In this document: positions 1 to 4,865 of the stretch, in pieces
How positions within the stretch are numbered: position 1 is the stretch's first letter
How the letters are laid out: the number at the start of each line of letters is the position of its first letter
NCBI GenBank assembly: GCA_052143655.1
Contig: JBKQSL010000141.1
Span: forward strand, 1-5,095
Origin: CAVSUR01 sp052143655
GTDB taxonomy: Bacteria > Actinomycetota > Actinomycetes > Streptosporangiales > Streptosporangiaceae
Length of the DNA: 5,095 nt
Direction: 5' to 3'
Made by a program: the position numbers and the translations under genes
The notes under the pieces: model-generated
Databases searched by the model: none
What the model saw: the letters and a program-made list of their open reading frames with translations, nothing else
What the model was told of the DNA's origin: nothing

Positions 1-353
1 TTGTCGCGCTCGGACAGCAGCTGATCCATGTCGCTCTGGCCGATAACCGACCGCAGCGAGGTCTGGGCGACCTGGGACACGGCGTAGGTGTAGTTCTGCA
101 CGTTGATGATCGCCTTGAGCGGGTCGATCACCCGGTAGTACACGACCGCGTCGACCCGCAAGGTGACGTTGTCGCGGGTGATGGCCTCCTGGGCGGGCAC
201 GGCCGCGACAGTGACCTGCATATTGACCTTGCGAAGCCGGTCGGTAAACGGATTGACCCAGGTCAGGCCCGCTTCACGGATCCCGGGCAGCGCCCGGCCA
301 AAACGGAAAACGATACCCTGCTCGTACTGGGTGATGACCTTGAAGCCGAACAT
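1..353 (-). CDS. Slipin (SPFH/Band 7, stomatin-like) protein, 3' end cut by window edge
   Basis: Stomatin/slipin proteins are SPFH-domain scaffolds that oligomerise at membranes and are linked to membrane microdomains and quality control. The 117 residues visible are the N-terminal part of the SPFH domain. They start MFGFKVITQYEQG, followed by VFRFGR (15-20), a conserved KVNMQ (42-46), VPAQEAITRDNV (52-63), the strand VDAVVYYRV (68-76) and AQTSLRSVIGQSDMDQLLSER (96-116), which is diagnostic for the family. The rest, roughly 130 or more residues in typical slipins, lies beyond base 1. The ATG at 353 is chosen because AGGA precedes it by 9 bases and because it fits the form of slipins that begin just before the domain. 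An in-frame GTG at 389 would add 12 residues, and a TGA lies further upstream. Many slipins have an N-terminal membrane helix, but none is encoded here with either start. The usual NfeD-type partner gene is not in view. Family assignment is very secure; the start is less so. Confidence 0.93.
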   Translation of the reverse strand, partial: MFGFKVITQYEQGIVFRFGRALPGIREAGLTWVNPFTDRLRKVNMQVTVAAVPAQEAITRDNVTLRVDAVVYYRVIDPLKAIINVQNYTYAVSQVAQTSLRSVIGQSDMDQLLSERD

Positions 354-793
354 TTTCGGCCGTCCTATCCCCGGGGCAAGGCGCGCCAGGTTCACCGGAG
401 CCGGGACGGCGCTGGCTTGATTGCCGACGTTCGGATTGCCCCGTCCTCCGCTTCAATCATTGCATGTCAGAAAAGTCGCCGGGACACTGGCGCCCTGGCG
501 TGCACGTAACTGGCGAGTTTGCGCGGAAGCGGCCAGCGCTGATCGCACGCTGGCACAAAGCCGATCATATAGGTTCCGGCAAGAATGAATCCTGCATACC
601 GTCTATTCTCTTTACGCACAGCACATGTTAGATTACTCACGGTCATGACGGCACGATTCTTCTCCGCGGCAAAGCGGGGCTGCCACGGGCCGGCTGCTCC
701 AGACCCCGGCGGTGCCACTTACTACGCTGGCTGGCGGCCACGGGCCGGGGATTGCGCCCGCACCGGGCGGCCTGCTAGCACAGAGGGGTCGTC
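354..793. other. Intergenic region between divergent slipin and STAS genes
   Basis: No convincing gene is seen in these 440 bases. Short ORFs on both strands lack family resemblance and have poor codon use. The region should hold the divergent promoters of the slipin and STAS genes, but I could not find a well-spaced -35/-10 pair on either strand. It contains an inverted repeat GCCAGCG-N9-CGCTGGC at 532-554 and three CTGGCG copies starting at 487, 495 and 510. A compact hairpin CGCCCG-cac-CGGGCG at 755-769 lies in the probable 5' leader of the STAS gene, about 13 bases before its ribosome-binding site. The stretch around 580-660 is visibly less GC-rich than its surroundings, as expected of a promoter region. 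Confidence 0.5.
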
Positions 794-1195
794 ATGAATG
801 AAGCGCCGGGCCTAACCCTGTCTGCCTCTGAGCAGGACGGATACTGCCTCGCGGTTGTCGGAGGCGAGATTGACATCGCGACAGCAGGGGCTTTGCAGGC
901 GTTCCTGGTTCGCTGCCTGGGCGCGACCGCCAGCACGGGCGGCCTGGTCATCGATCTGTCCGCTGTGACCTTCATGGACGCGCGCGGGGTCAGCGCGCTG
1001 CTGCGAGCCCGGGGACTGGCCCGGACCTGCAACGTCCCCATGCTCCTGGCGGCGCCTTCCCCCTGCGTGATCTGGCTGCTGCGACTGACCCGCCTGAGCC
1101 GGCACTTCCCGGTATCCGAGGACCCGCGGCCGCCGGGGGAATCCCGGGTCGCCGGCCGCGCACTGGTGGCCTCGCTTGTCCCGCTCGCAGACTGA
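794..1195 (+). CDS. STAS-domain protein, anti-sigma factor antagonist-like, lacking the phospho-serine
   Basis: STAS proteins of the SpoIIAA/RsbV/BldG type bind anti-sigma kinases and free a sigma factor. They are switched off by phosphorylation of a serine directly after a conserved Asp. This 133-residue protein has the fold's landmarks: a first strand ending in VVGGEIDIATAG (21-32), the strand and turn VIDLSAVTFMDARGV (52-66), the helix SALLRARGLA (67-76), and a C-terminal strand-helix region VPMLLAAPSP then LLRLTRLSRHFPV (95-107). The motif that is normally DSSG or DSTG reads D62-A63-R64-G65, so the phosphorylatable residue is absent. The ATG at 794 is preceded by GAGGGG at good distance. 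The tail after about residue 108 is Pro/Arg-rich and non-conserved. No anti-sigma kinase or sigma gene is adjacent, so its partner is unknown. It could be a constitutively active antagonist or a STAS domain with another binding role. Confidence 0.87.
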   Translation: MNEAPGLTLSASEQDGYCLAVVGGEIDIATAGALQAFLVRCLGATASTGGLVIDLSAVTFMDARGVSALLRARGLARTCNVPMLLAAPSPCVIWLLRLTRLSRHFPVSEDPRPPGESRVAGRALVASLVPLAD

Positions 1196-1262
1196 CCGGG
1201 GAATCGGGGGCCGGACCAGAGCGCCTCCGGAGGTGATTAGCGCATAGACTCGCAAATATCCA

Positions 1263-1289
1263 CTCCGAGTCACGAGGGCCCGCTCGGAG
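1263..1289. repeat. Inverted repeat CTCCGAG-N13-CTCGGAG downstream of the STAS gene
   Basis: A perfect 7-base inverted repeat (1263-1269 and 1283-1289) with a 13-base loop lies about 70 bases after the STAS stop codon. No T-run follows, so a terminator role is doubtful. The same 188-base gap also contains a 10-base palindrome CCTCCGGAGG (1224-1233). It further holds three copies of GACTCGC starting at 1247, 1310 and 1320, the last two separated by only AGG. These may be protein-binding sites upstream of the small ORF at 1384, or chance in GC-rich DNA. Confidence 0.3.
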
Positions 1290-1383
1290 GATCGCGGACC
1301 GGGGTCTACGACTCGCAGGGACTCGCGTCATCGCGTTCTGCGCGCGCGGTCAGCGGTCGGCACCGCAGGGAAGAGAAGCGATC

Positions 1384-1635
1384 ATGACCGCGATCAAGGC
1401 ATCGCGCACTTCGCACGACGAGCGCGCTATCGGGCATAACGGCATGCCGGAACCTGTTCGCTATGTGTACGGGGCGCAGGCGCGCCGTAATACCTTTGCC
1501 GCGCGGATAGCCCGGCGAAATGCGCACGGATGGTGGCAGCAGCCTGCCGGTCCGCCCCCTGCCAAAGCCCCCCGGCCGCAGGCTCCCCCGGGACCTGCGG
1601 CCGAACGAGAAGCTCCTGAGAACAGCCCACATTAA
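1384..1635 (+). CDS. Small hypothetical protein, Pro/Ala-rich C-terminus (uncertain gene)
   Basis: An 83-residue reading frame that I do not recognise. The N-terminal half is basic and mixed (RRNTFAARIARRNAHGWWQQ at 34-53), with a Trp pair followed by a low-complexity Pro/Ala segment (PAGPPPAKAPRPQAPPGPAA, 54-73). There is no signal peptide or membrane helix. The ATG follows a purine-rich GGGAAGAGAAG stretch ending about 6 bases upstream, an acceptable ribosome-binding site. About two thirds of third codon positions are G or C, lower than in the oxidoreductase genes nearby, which weakens the case. It lies between the STAS gene and a hairpin, and is convergent with the SDR gene. It may be a real small actinobacterial protein or a chance ORF. 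No function is assigned. Confidence 0.4.
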   Translation: MTAIKASRTSHDERAIGHNGMPEPVRYVYGAQARRNTFAARIARRNAHGWWQQPAGPPPAKAPRPQAPPGPAAEREAPENSPH

Positions 1636-1654
1636 ACGGCAGCGATGGTCATCA

Positions 1655-1671
1655 GGCCGCCTCGCGCGGCC
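1655..1671. terminator. Candidate bidirectional terminator hairpin between convergent genes
   Basis: GGCCGC-ctcgc-GCGGCC forms a perfect 6-base-pair GC stem with a 5-base loop. It lies in the 49-base gap between the plus-strand ORF ending at 1635 and the minus-strand SDR gene ending at 1685. On the plus strand it is followed by GTTCTTAAC, a weak T-rich tail; on the minus strand no T-run follows. Its position at a convergent junction is what supports the call. Many actinobacterial terminators lack a clear T-tract. Confidence 0.45.
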
Positions 1672-1684
1672 GTTCTTAACGGCA

Positions 1685-2521
1685 TTACCCGTCGACCAGG
1701 TCGGTGCTGACTCGCCAGAGCCGGGCCGCGGCGGCCTCGTCGTAGCTGCGCTTGGCTGATCTTTTCGGTTTGCTGCCGGCGAAATAGCGGCCTGTCACAT
1801 GCTCGAGCTCAGGGGCGCAGGCCAGGTGGATTGACGTGGCGGCGCCGCGGGCCGGGGATTTCATGAACGGCCGCATGAAAGGGGTGAGCAGCCGCTGCGC
1901 TCTGCCCGAGTCCCCGGCGCCGAAGGAGGTGCGCGCCACGCCGGGATGCAGCACGTTGGCGGTGACCGAGCCGACCGGCAGCCTGCGGGCCAGCTCGTAG
2001 GTGAACAGCACGTTGGCGAGCTTGGACTGGTTGTAGGCCCGCGCGCCGGAGTAGGACCCTTCGCCCTGCAGGTCGTTGAAGTCGATCCGCCCGATGGCCT
2101 GCATATTGGACGACACCGTGACCACACGGGCCGGGGCGCTTTTCTCCAGCCGCTCCATCAGCAGGGCGGTGAGCAGGAACGGCGCGAGATGGTTGACGGC
2201 GAAGGTGCGCTCAAGCCCGTCAGCGGTGGCGTGCCGGGTGTTCCAGTACCCCCCGGCGTTGTTGATCAGCACGTCAATCCGCGGCAGGCGCTGGAGCGCC
2301 TCGTCCGCCAAGCGCCGTACCTCCGGCTGGGAGGACAGGTCCGCGACGAACACGTCCACCGGGCCGCCGCCGACTGCGCGGACCTCGCGGGCCGCGCTTG
2401 CTGCGCGGCCCGGATCCCGGCCGGTGATCGCCAGGTGCGCGCCCATCACGGCCAGGCCCAGCGCAGTCGCCTTGCCGATCCCGCCGGTGCCGCCGGTGAC
2501 TAGTACCGTCCGTCCGGCCAT
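1685..2521 (-). CDS. Short-chain dehydrogenase/reductase (SDR), retinol dehydrogenase/WWOX-like type
   Basis: A classical Rossmann-fold NAD(P)-dependent oxidoreductase of 278 residues. Seen in order are the cofactor loop TGGTGGIG (9-16), ITGRD with Arg35 after the second strand (suggesting NADPH preference), DL (61-62), NNAG (87-90), N110 in AVNHLAPFLLT, the catalytic serine region VTVSS (134-138), the catalytic Y163-N-Q-S-K167 and HPG (192-194). The long form with a GYW segment after NNAG and an F-A-G near the C-terminus resembles the retinol dehydrogenase 11-14/protochlorophyllide reductase-like branch. The substrate cannot be read from sequence. It is the last gene of the minus-strand operon, 57 bases after the MDR stop. 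The ATG at 2521 is the only in-frame standard start after an in-frame TGA at the MDR stop, yet it has no good ribosome-binding site. A strong AGAAGGAG serves an out-of-frame ATG at 2544 instead (see separate entry). The body of the gene has no defect. Confidence 0.93.
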   Translation of the reverse strand: MAGRTVLVTGGTGGIGKATALGLAVMGAHLAITGRDPGRAASAAREVRAVGGGPVDVFVADLSSQPEVRRLADEALQRLPRIDVLINNAGGYWNTRHATADGLERTFAVNHLAPFLLTALLMERLEKSAPARVVTVSSNMQAIGRIDFNDLQGEGSYSGARAYNQSKLANVLFTYELARRLPVGSVTANVLHPGVARTSFGAGDSGRAQRLLTPFMRPFMKSPARGAATSIHLACAPELEHVTGRYFAGSKPKRSAKRSYDEAAAARLWRVSTDLVDG

Positions 2522-2559
2522 CGGCCTGCTGCGGGTTTTTCCATGGTGATGCTCCTTCT
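2500..2559 (-). promoter_or_regulatory. Strong RBS with out-of-frame ATG and 14-codon ORF overlapping the SDR start
   Basis: AGAAGGAG (2559-2552) is followed after 7 bases by ATG (2544-2542), the best initiation signal before the SDR gene. This frame encodes only 14 residues, MEKPAAGRWPDGRY, and stops at TAG 2502-2500, overlapping the first codons of the SDR (ATG at 2521). A run of five A (2540-2536) follows ATGGA on the minus strand. A sixth A would make the leader read MEKTRSRPMAGRTV and join the strong start in frame to the SDR. So this is either a one-base loss or sequencing error in the leader, or a true mini-ORF feeding ribosomes to the internal SDR start by termination-reinitiation. 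Confidence 0.6.
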
Positions 2560-2578
2560 GGTAACGGCATGCCGCCCG

Positions 2579-3613
2579 TCAGAGGCTGATGACGACCTTG
2601 CCCCGGGCGCGGCCGTCTTGGACGTATCGGATGGCGGCCGGAGTCTGGCTGAGCGGGTAGGTCCTGTCGATGGCCGGGGCGAGCTTTCCGCTCTCGATGA
2701 GGTTGCGGAGGACCGTCAGGTCCGCGGTGTTCTCCGATGCGACAAACGTGCTCAGCTTCTGGCTTATCAGCGGGAACAGCAGGCGGCCGCGGATCAGCCG
2801 GTCCATGCCGCCGAGCCACCGGCCGCCGGTCTCGCCTCCGACCATGACGAGCCTGCCGCGAGGGGCCAGGGCCCGGCGCAGGCGCGACAGCCGGCTGTTG
2901 CCGCCGATGTCGAGGATGACGTCGTAGCGGCGCGTGCCGTCGGCGAAGTCCTCGCGGGTGTAGTCGATCACCTGGTCGGCCCCGACGGACCGGACCAGGT
3001 CCGTCTTTGCCGTACTGCACACCCCGGTAACCTCGGCGCCAAAGGCCTTGGCGATCTGCACGGCGAATGTGCCCACGCCTCCCGACGCGCCGATGATCAG
3101 CACCGTGTCGCCGGCCTGAACCTGAGCGTGGTCGCGCACGGCCTGCAGGGCGGTGAGTGCGGAGACGGGAACCGCTGCCGCCTGCTCGAACGAGATGCTC
3201 GCCGGCTTGGCCGCGAGCCGTCCGGCCCGGGCGCGGGCGTACGGGGCGAGGGAGCCGTCGCAGCTGCCGTAGACCGCGTCGCCCGCGGCGAACTCGGTCA
3301 CTTCGCGGCCGGTGGCCTCGACCGTCCCGGCGACGCTCCGGCCCGGGTTGGGCGCCTTGGGGGCGCGGAGCCCGAAGCCCGCGAGGCGCATCGGGTAGGG
3401 AAGGCCAGCCATCAGATGCCATGTTCCCCGGTCCACGCTGGCTGCGCGCACGCGCACGAGAATCTCGTCGGCTGCGATCTCGGGCCTGGCGATTTCGGCG
3501 AGCCGGAGCACATCCTCGGGGGCGGAGCCGTATTCGTCCTGGACGATTGCCTCCATCGTCTGCGCGCCGAGGGGCGCCGGGCCGGTCGTGCGGCGGGACG
3601 TTGCTGTCTTCAT
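2579..3613 (-). CDS. Zinc-independent MDR oxidoreductase (quinone-reductase-like, NAD(P)H-dependent)
   Basis: A 344-residue medium-chain dehydrogenase/reductase. The N-terminal GroES-like domain (about 20-135) contains ILVRVRAASVDRGTWHLMAG (51-70), NPGRSVAGTVEATG (89-102), FAAGDAVYG (108-116) and YARARAGRLAAKP (125-137). The Rossmann domain has AAAVPVSALTALQAV (145-159), the nucleotide loop GASGGVG (175-181), FAVQIAKAFGAEVTGVCS (183-200) and GADQVIDY (211-218). The C-terminal return segment ends in GKVVISL. The Cys/His ligands of zinc alcohol dehydrogenases are absent, so it belongs with zinc-free quinone oxidoreductase-like reductases that act on quinones, enones or reactive carbonyls. The substrate is unknown. 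The start at 3613 is preceded by GGGAG six bases upstream. An internal Met20, where homology begins, has no ribosome-binding site. The reading frame stays open upstream to about 3895, but that part overlaps the DUF4389 remnant and looks like non-coding frame. It is the middle gene of the TetR-linked operon. Confidence 0.93.
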   Translation of the reverse strand: MKTATSRRTTGPAPLGAQTMEAIVQDEYGSAPEDVLRLAEIARPEIAADEILVRVRAASVDRGTWHLMAGLPYPMRLAGFGLRAPKAPNPGRSVAGTVEATGREVTEFAAGDAVYGSCDGSLAPYARARAGRLAAKPASISFEQAAAVPVSALTALQAVRDHAQVQAGDTVLIIGASGGVGTFAVQIAKAFGAEVTGVCSTAKTDLVRSVGADQVIDYTREDFADGTRRYDVILDIGGNSRLSRLRRALAPRGRLVMVGGETGGRWLGGMDRLIRGRLLFPLISQKLSTFVASENTADLTVLRNLIESGKLAPAIDRTYPLSQTPAAIRYVQDGRARGKVVISL

Positions 3614-3648
3614 GATTTCTCCCAGCGTTGCTGACGGATGTCGGGTCG

Positions 3649-3672
3649 CGGCCGGCTGCGGGTGGCCGGCCG
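3649..3672. repeat. GC-rich hairpin between DUF4389 remnant and MDR gene
   Basis: CGGCCGGC and GCCGGCCG form an 8-base-pair perfect stem around an 8-base loop. It begins 6 bases after the stop of the DUF4389 frame and lies about 35 bases before the MDR start. There is no T-run on the minus strand. It could be an mRNA processing or stabilising hairpin, or a partial terminator that reduces transcription of downstream genes. It may also be simple GGCC-rich sequence, since further GGCCGGC copies adjoin it. Confidence 0.4.
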
Positions 3673-3678
3673 GCCGGC

Positions 3679-4061
3679 TCACGCGGCGAGGCTGAAGGGC
3701 GGGTACCGGTCGGTGCGGAAGCCGACGTAGGCCTCCACCCGGAGCGCGCAGCGATACGCGCTGACCAGGAAGTCCCGGATGCCCGCCGGATACTCGCCGG
3801 TGAGCAGCACGGCGAGGAAGCCGGCGATCAGGCCCAGGCACGCCAGGATGGCCAGGCCGGCCAGCACGAAGTACTGGGGGATGGCCAGGAACCACTTGTA
3901 CAGCAGCTTCCAGCGCTCGAGGTGCTCGGGATAGGTCAGGCGGAGCGCGGTGCGCGGCTCCGCCCGGTCGTCCTCGCAGGACAGGTCGAAGTCGAAGGCG
4001 GATAGTCCTCGGGCATGAAGAAGGCGTAACTCATGGCGCGCCACTCGTACCGGTTCTGTCG
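3679..4061 (-). pseudogene. DUF4389 membrane protein remnant, N-terminally truncated and frameshifted
   Basis: The downstream frame encodes LRLTYPEHLERWKLLYKWF, a long hydrophobic stretch (FLAIPQYFVLAGLAILACLG and on, about 59-89 if read from 4065), GEYPAGIRDFLVSAYRCALRVEAYVGF, and the family's typical end DRYPPFSL. Full DUF4389 proteins, as I recall them, carry two such units joined by a linker like RY.WR..SY..F...DYPPF. That linker is visible here in a different frame: RYEWRAMSYAFFMPEDYPP (4052 to about 3999). It joins the FDFDLSCEDD frame only if one base is added at 3997-3998, between CCGCC and TTCGAC. Upstream of RYEWR an in-frame TGA (4064-4062) and then the promoter region follow, so the whole first unit is missing. 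An uninterrupted 128-codon frame from ATG 4065 exists. Its first 23 codons use rare triplets (TTA, CTA, CTT, CGA) unlike the rest, which supports out-of-frame reading. It might still make a short two-helix membrane protein. Confidence 0.7.
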
Positions 4062-4085
4062 TCATGGTCTCGCCGTCATCGCAGG

Positions 4086-4098
4086 CTTACGTCGTAAG
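4086..4098. promoter_or_regulatory. Probable TetR operator 1 (CTTAC-GTC-GTAAG)
   Basis: A perfect 5+5 palindrome with a 3-base centre in the divergent control region between tetR and the MDR/SDR operon. It lies at the expected transcription start of the minus-strand promoter. A second copy with the same half-sites lies 25 bp away centre to centre. TetR-family repressors usually bind such palindromes beside their own gene, so the adjacent TetR is the likely binder. Confidence 0.72.
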
Positions 4099-4102
4099 TG
4101 AT

Positions 4103-4131
4103 ACGTTACACTTACAGTGTAAGTAAGTCAA
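4103..4131 (-). promoter_or_regulatory. Minus-strand promoter of the DUF4389 remnant-MDR-SDR operon
   Basis: TTGACT (4131-4126) and TAACGT (4108-4103) are separated by exactly 17 bases, a good match to the housekeeping sigma -35 with a fair -10. Transcription would start near 4096-4097. Operator 2 fills the spacer and operator 1 covers the start site, a classic arrangement for repression by steric block. I found no equally good plus-strand promoter for tetR, which must lie in the same short region. Confidence 0.6.
4110..4124. promoter_or_regulatory. Probable TetR operator 2 (ACTTAC-AGT-GTAAGT)
   Basis: A perfect 6+6 palindrome with a 3-base centre, sharing the CTTAC/GTAAG half-sites of operator 1. 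A further GTAAG half-site overlaps its right end (4123-4127). The inner arms of the two operators also form GTAAGTG-N8-CACTTAC (4094-4115), with a central ACGT, giving an 18-of-22 match to perfect dyad symmetry. Thus three dyads overlap. The site lies between the -35 and -10 of the operon promoter and 31 bases before the tetR start. Confidence 0.75.
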
Positions 4132-4154
4132 GGCGACGACAGGAGCGAATGCCG

Positions 4155-4835
4155 ATGGCGCGACCGGTCAACCCTGCCCTGCAGGCCAGGGTTCCCCTCA
4201 GCCGTGATCAGGTGCTGCGCGCGGCGGTCTCCTTCGCCGACCGGAGCGGTATCGGATCGCTCAGCATGCGCAAGCTGGGCGAGTCCCTCGGGGTCGAGGC
4301 GATGTCGCTGTACAACCACGTGGCGAGCAAGGGCGACCTGCTCGACGGCATGATCGATCTCGTCTTCAGCGAGATCGACCTGCCGGCCGGCGGAGCTGGC
4401 TGGAAGACGGCCATGCGCCAGCGAGCGATCTCCGCCCGCCAGGCCCTCTCGCGGCATCGGTGGGCGATCGGCCTGATGGAGTCGCGGACCTCACCTGGCC
4501 CCGCAACGCTGCGGCATCACGACGCTGTCATCGGAAGCCTGCGGGACGCCGGTTTCTCGATCGGGATGGCCGCGCACGCGTTCTCCGTCCTCGACAGCTA
4601 CGCCTACGGGTTCGCGCTGCAGGAAGCGAGCCTGCCGTTCGACACCGCTGAGGAGACGGTCGAGATGGCCCAGATGATCATGGCCCGGTTCCCCCCCGAC
4701 GAGTACCCCCATCTCACCGAGCTGACCCTCGAGCACGTGCTCCAGCCGGGGTACGACTACGGCAACGAGTACGAGTTCGGCCTCGCCCTGATCCTCGACG
4801 GTCTCGAACGGGCCCGGGACATGGCTCAGCCGTAA
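4155..4835 (+). CDS. TetR/AcrR-family transcriptional repressor (TetR_C_1-type C-terminal domain)
   Basis: TetR-family dimers bind palindromic operators through an N-terminal helix-turn-helix and let go when a small molecule enters the C-terminal domain. The N-terminus (LSRDQVLRAAVSFADRSG at 15-32, then LSMRKLGESLGVEAMSLYNHVASKGDLLDGM at 36-66) is a typical TetR DNA-binding domain with the SLYNHV recognition helix. The rest to residue 226 is a helical ligand-binding domain with the layout of TetR_C_1, including HRWAIGLMES (101-110), AFSVLDSYAYGFALQE (142-157) and a C-terminal EFGLALILDGLERAR. AGGAG at 4141-4145 is 9 bases before the ATG at 4155 and only 3 bases before another in-frame ATG at 4149, so 4155 is preferred. 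A GTG at 4098 would put the operators inside the gene and is rejected. It is divergent from the MDR/SDR operon and is probably its repressor and its own. The ligand is unknown. Confidence 0.92.
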   Translation: MARPVNPALQARVPLSRDQVLRAAVSFADRSGIGSLSMRKLGESLGVEAMSLYNHVASKGDLLDGMIDLVFSEIDLPAGGAGWKTAMRQRAISARQALSRHRWAIGLMESRTSPGPATLRHHDAVIGSLRDAGFSIGMAAHAFSVLDSYAYGFALQEASLPFDTAEETVEMAQMIMARFPPDEYPHLTELTLEHVLQPGYDYGNEYEFGLALILDGLERARDMAQP

Positions 4836-4865
4836 GCGGCGCATATCTCGCACGTCTTGGTGATC

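Noticed and set aside
585..797. Small plus-strand ORF before the STAS gene, and a minus-strand ORF at 467-718
   Set aside because: No ribosome-binding site or domain, unfavourable codon use, and mutual overlap on opposite strands; treated as non-coding.
1306..1632. Minus-strand frames opposite the small ORF at 1384
   Set aside because: Arg-rich composition without similarity or start signal. The plus-strand reading is only slightly better and is itself given low confidence.
2274..3422. Long minus-strand open frame overlapping MDR and SDR in another frame
   Set aside because: Its translation is Arg/Gly/Pro-rich low-complexity sequence typical of a shifted frame and spans two well-supported genes.
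2543..3634. Long plus-strand open frame of about 360 codons opposite the MDR gene
   Set aside because: It is antisense to a clear MDR coding sequence, has no recognisable domain, and long antisense frames are common in GC-rich DNA.
3614..3895. Upstream extension of the MDR gene to an earlier start
   Set aside because: The extra residues overlap the DUF4389 remnant, are Arg/Pro-rich without family similarity, and a good GGGAG site sits before the ATG at 3613.
4098..4154. Longer TetR start at GTG 4098
   Set aside because: It would place the operator palindromes in the coding sequence and adds residues not typical of TetR N-termini; AGGAG supports the start at 4155.
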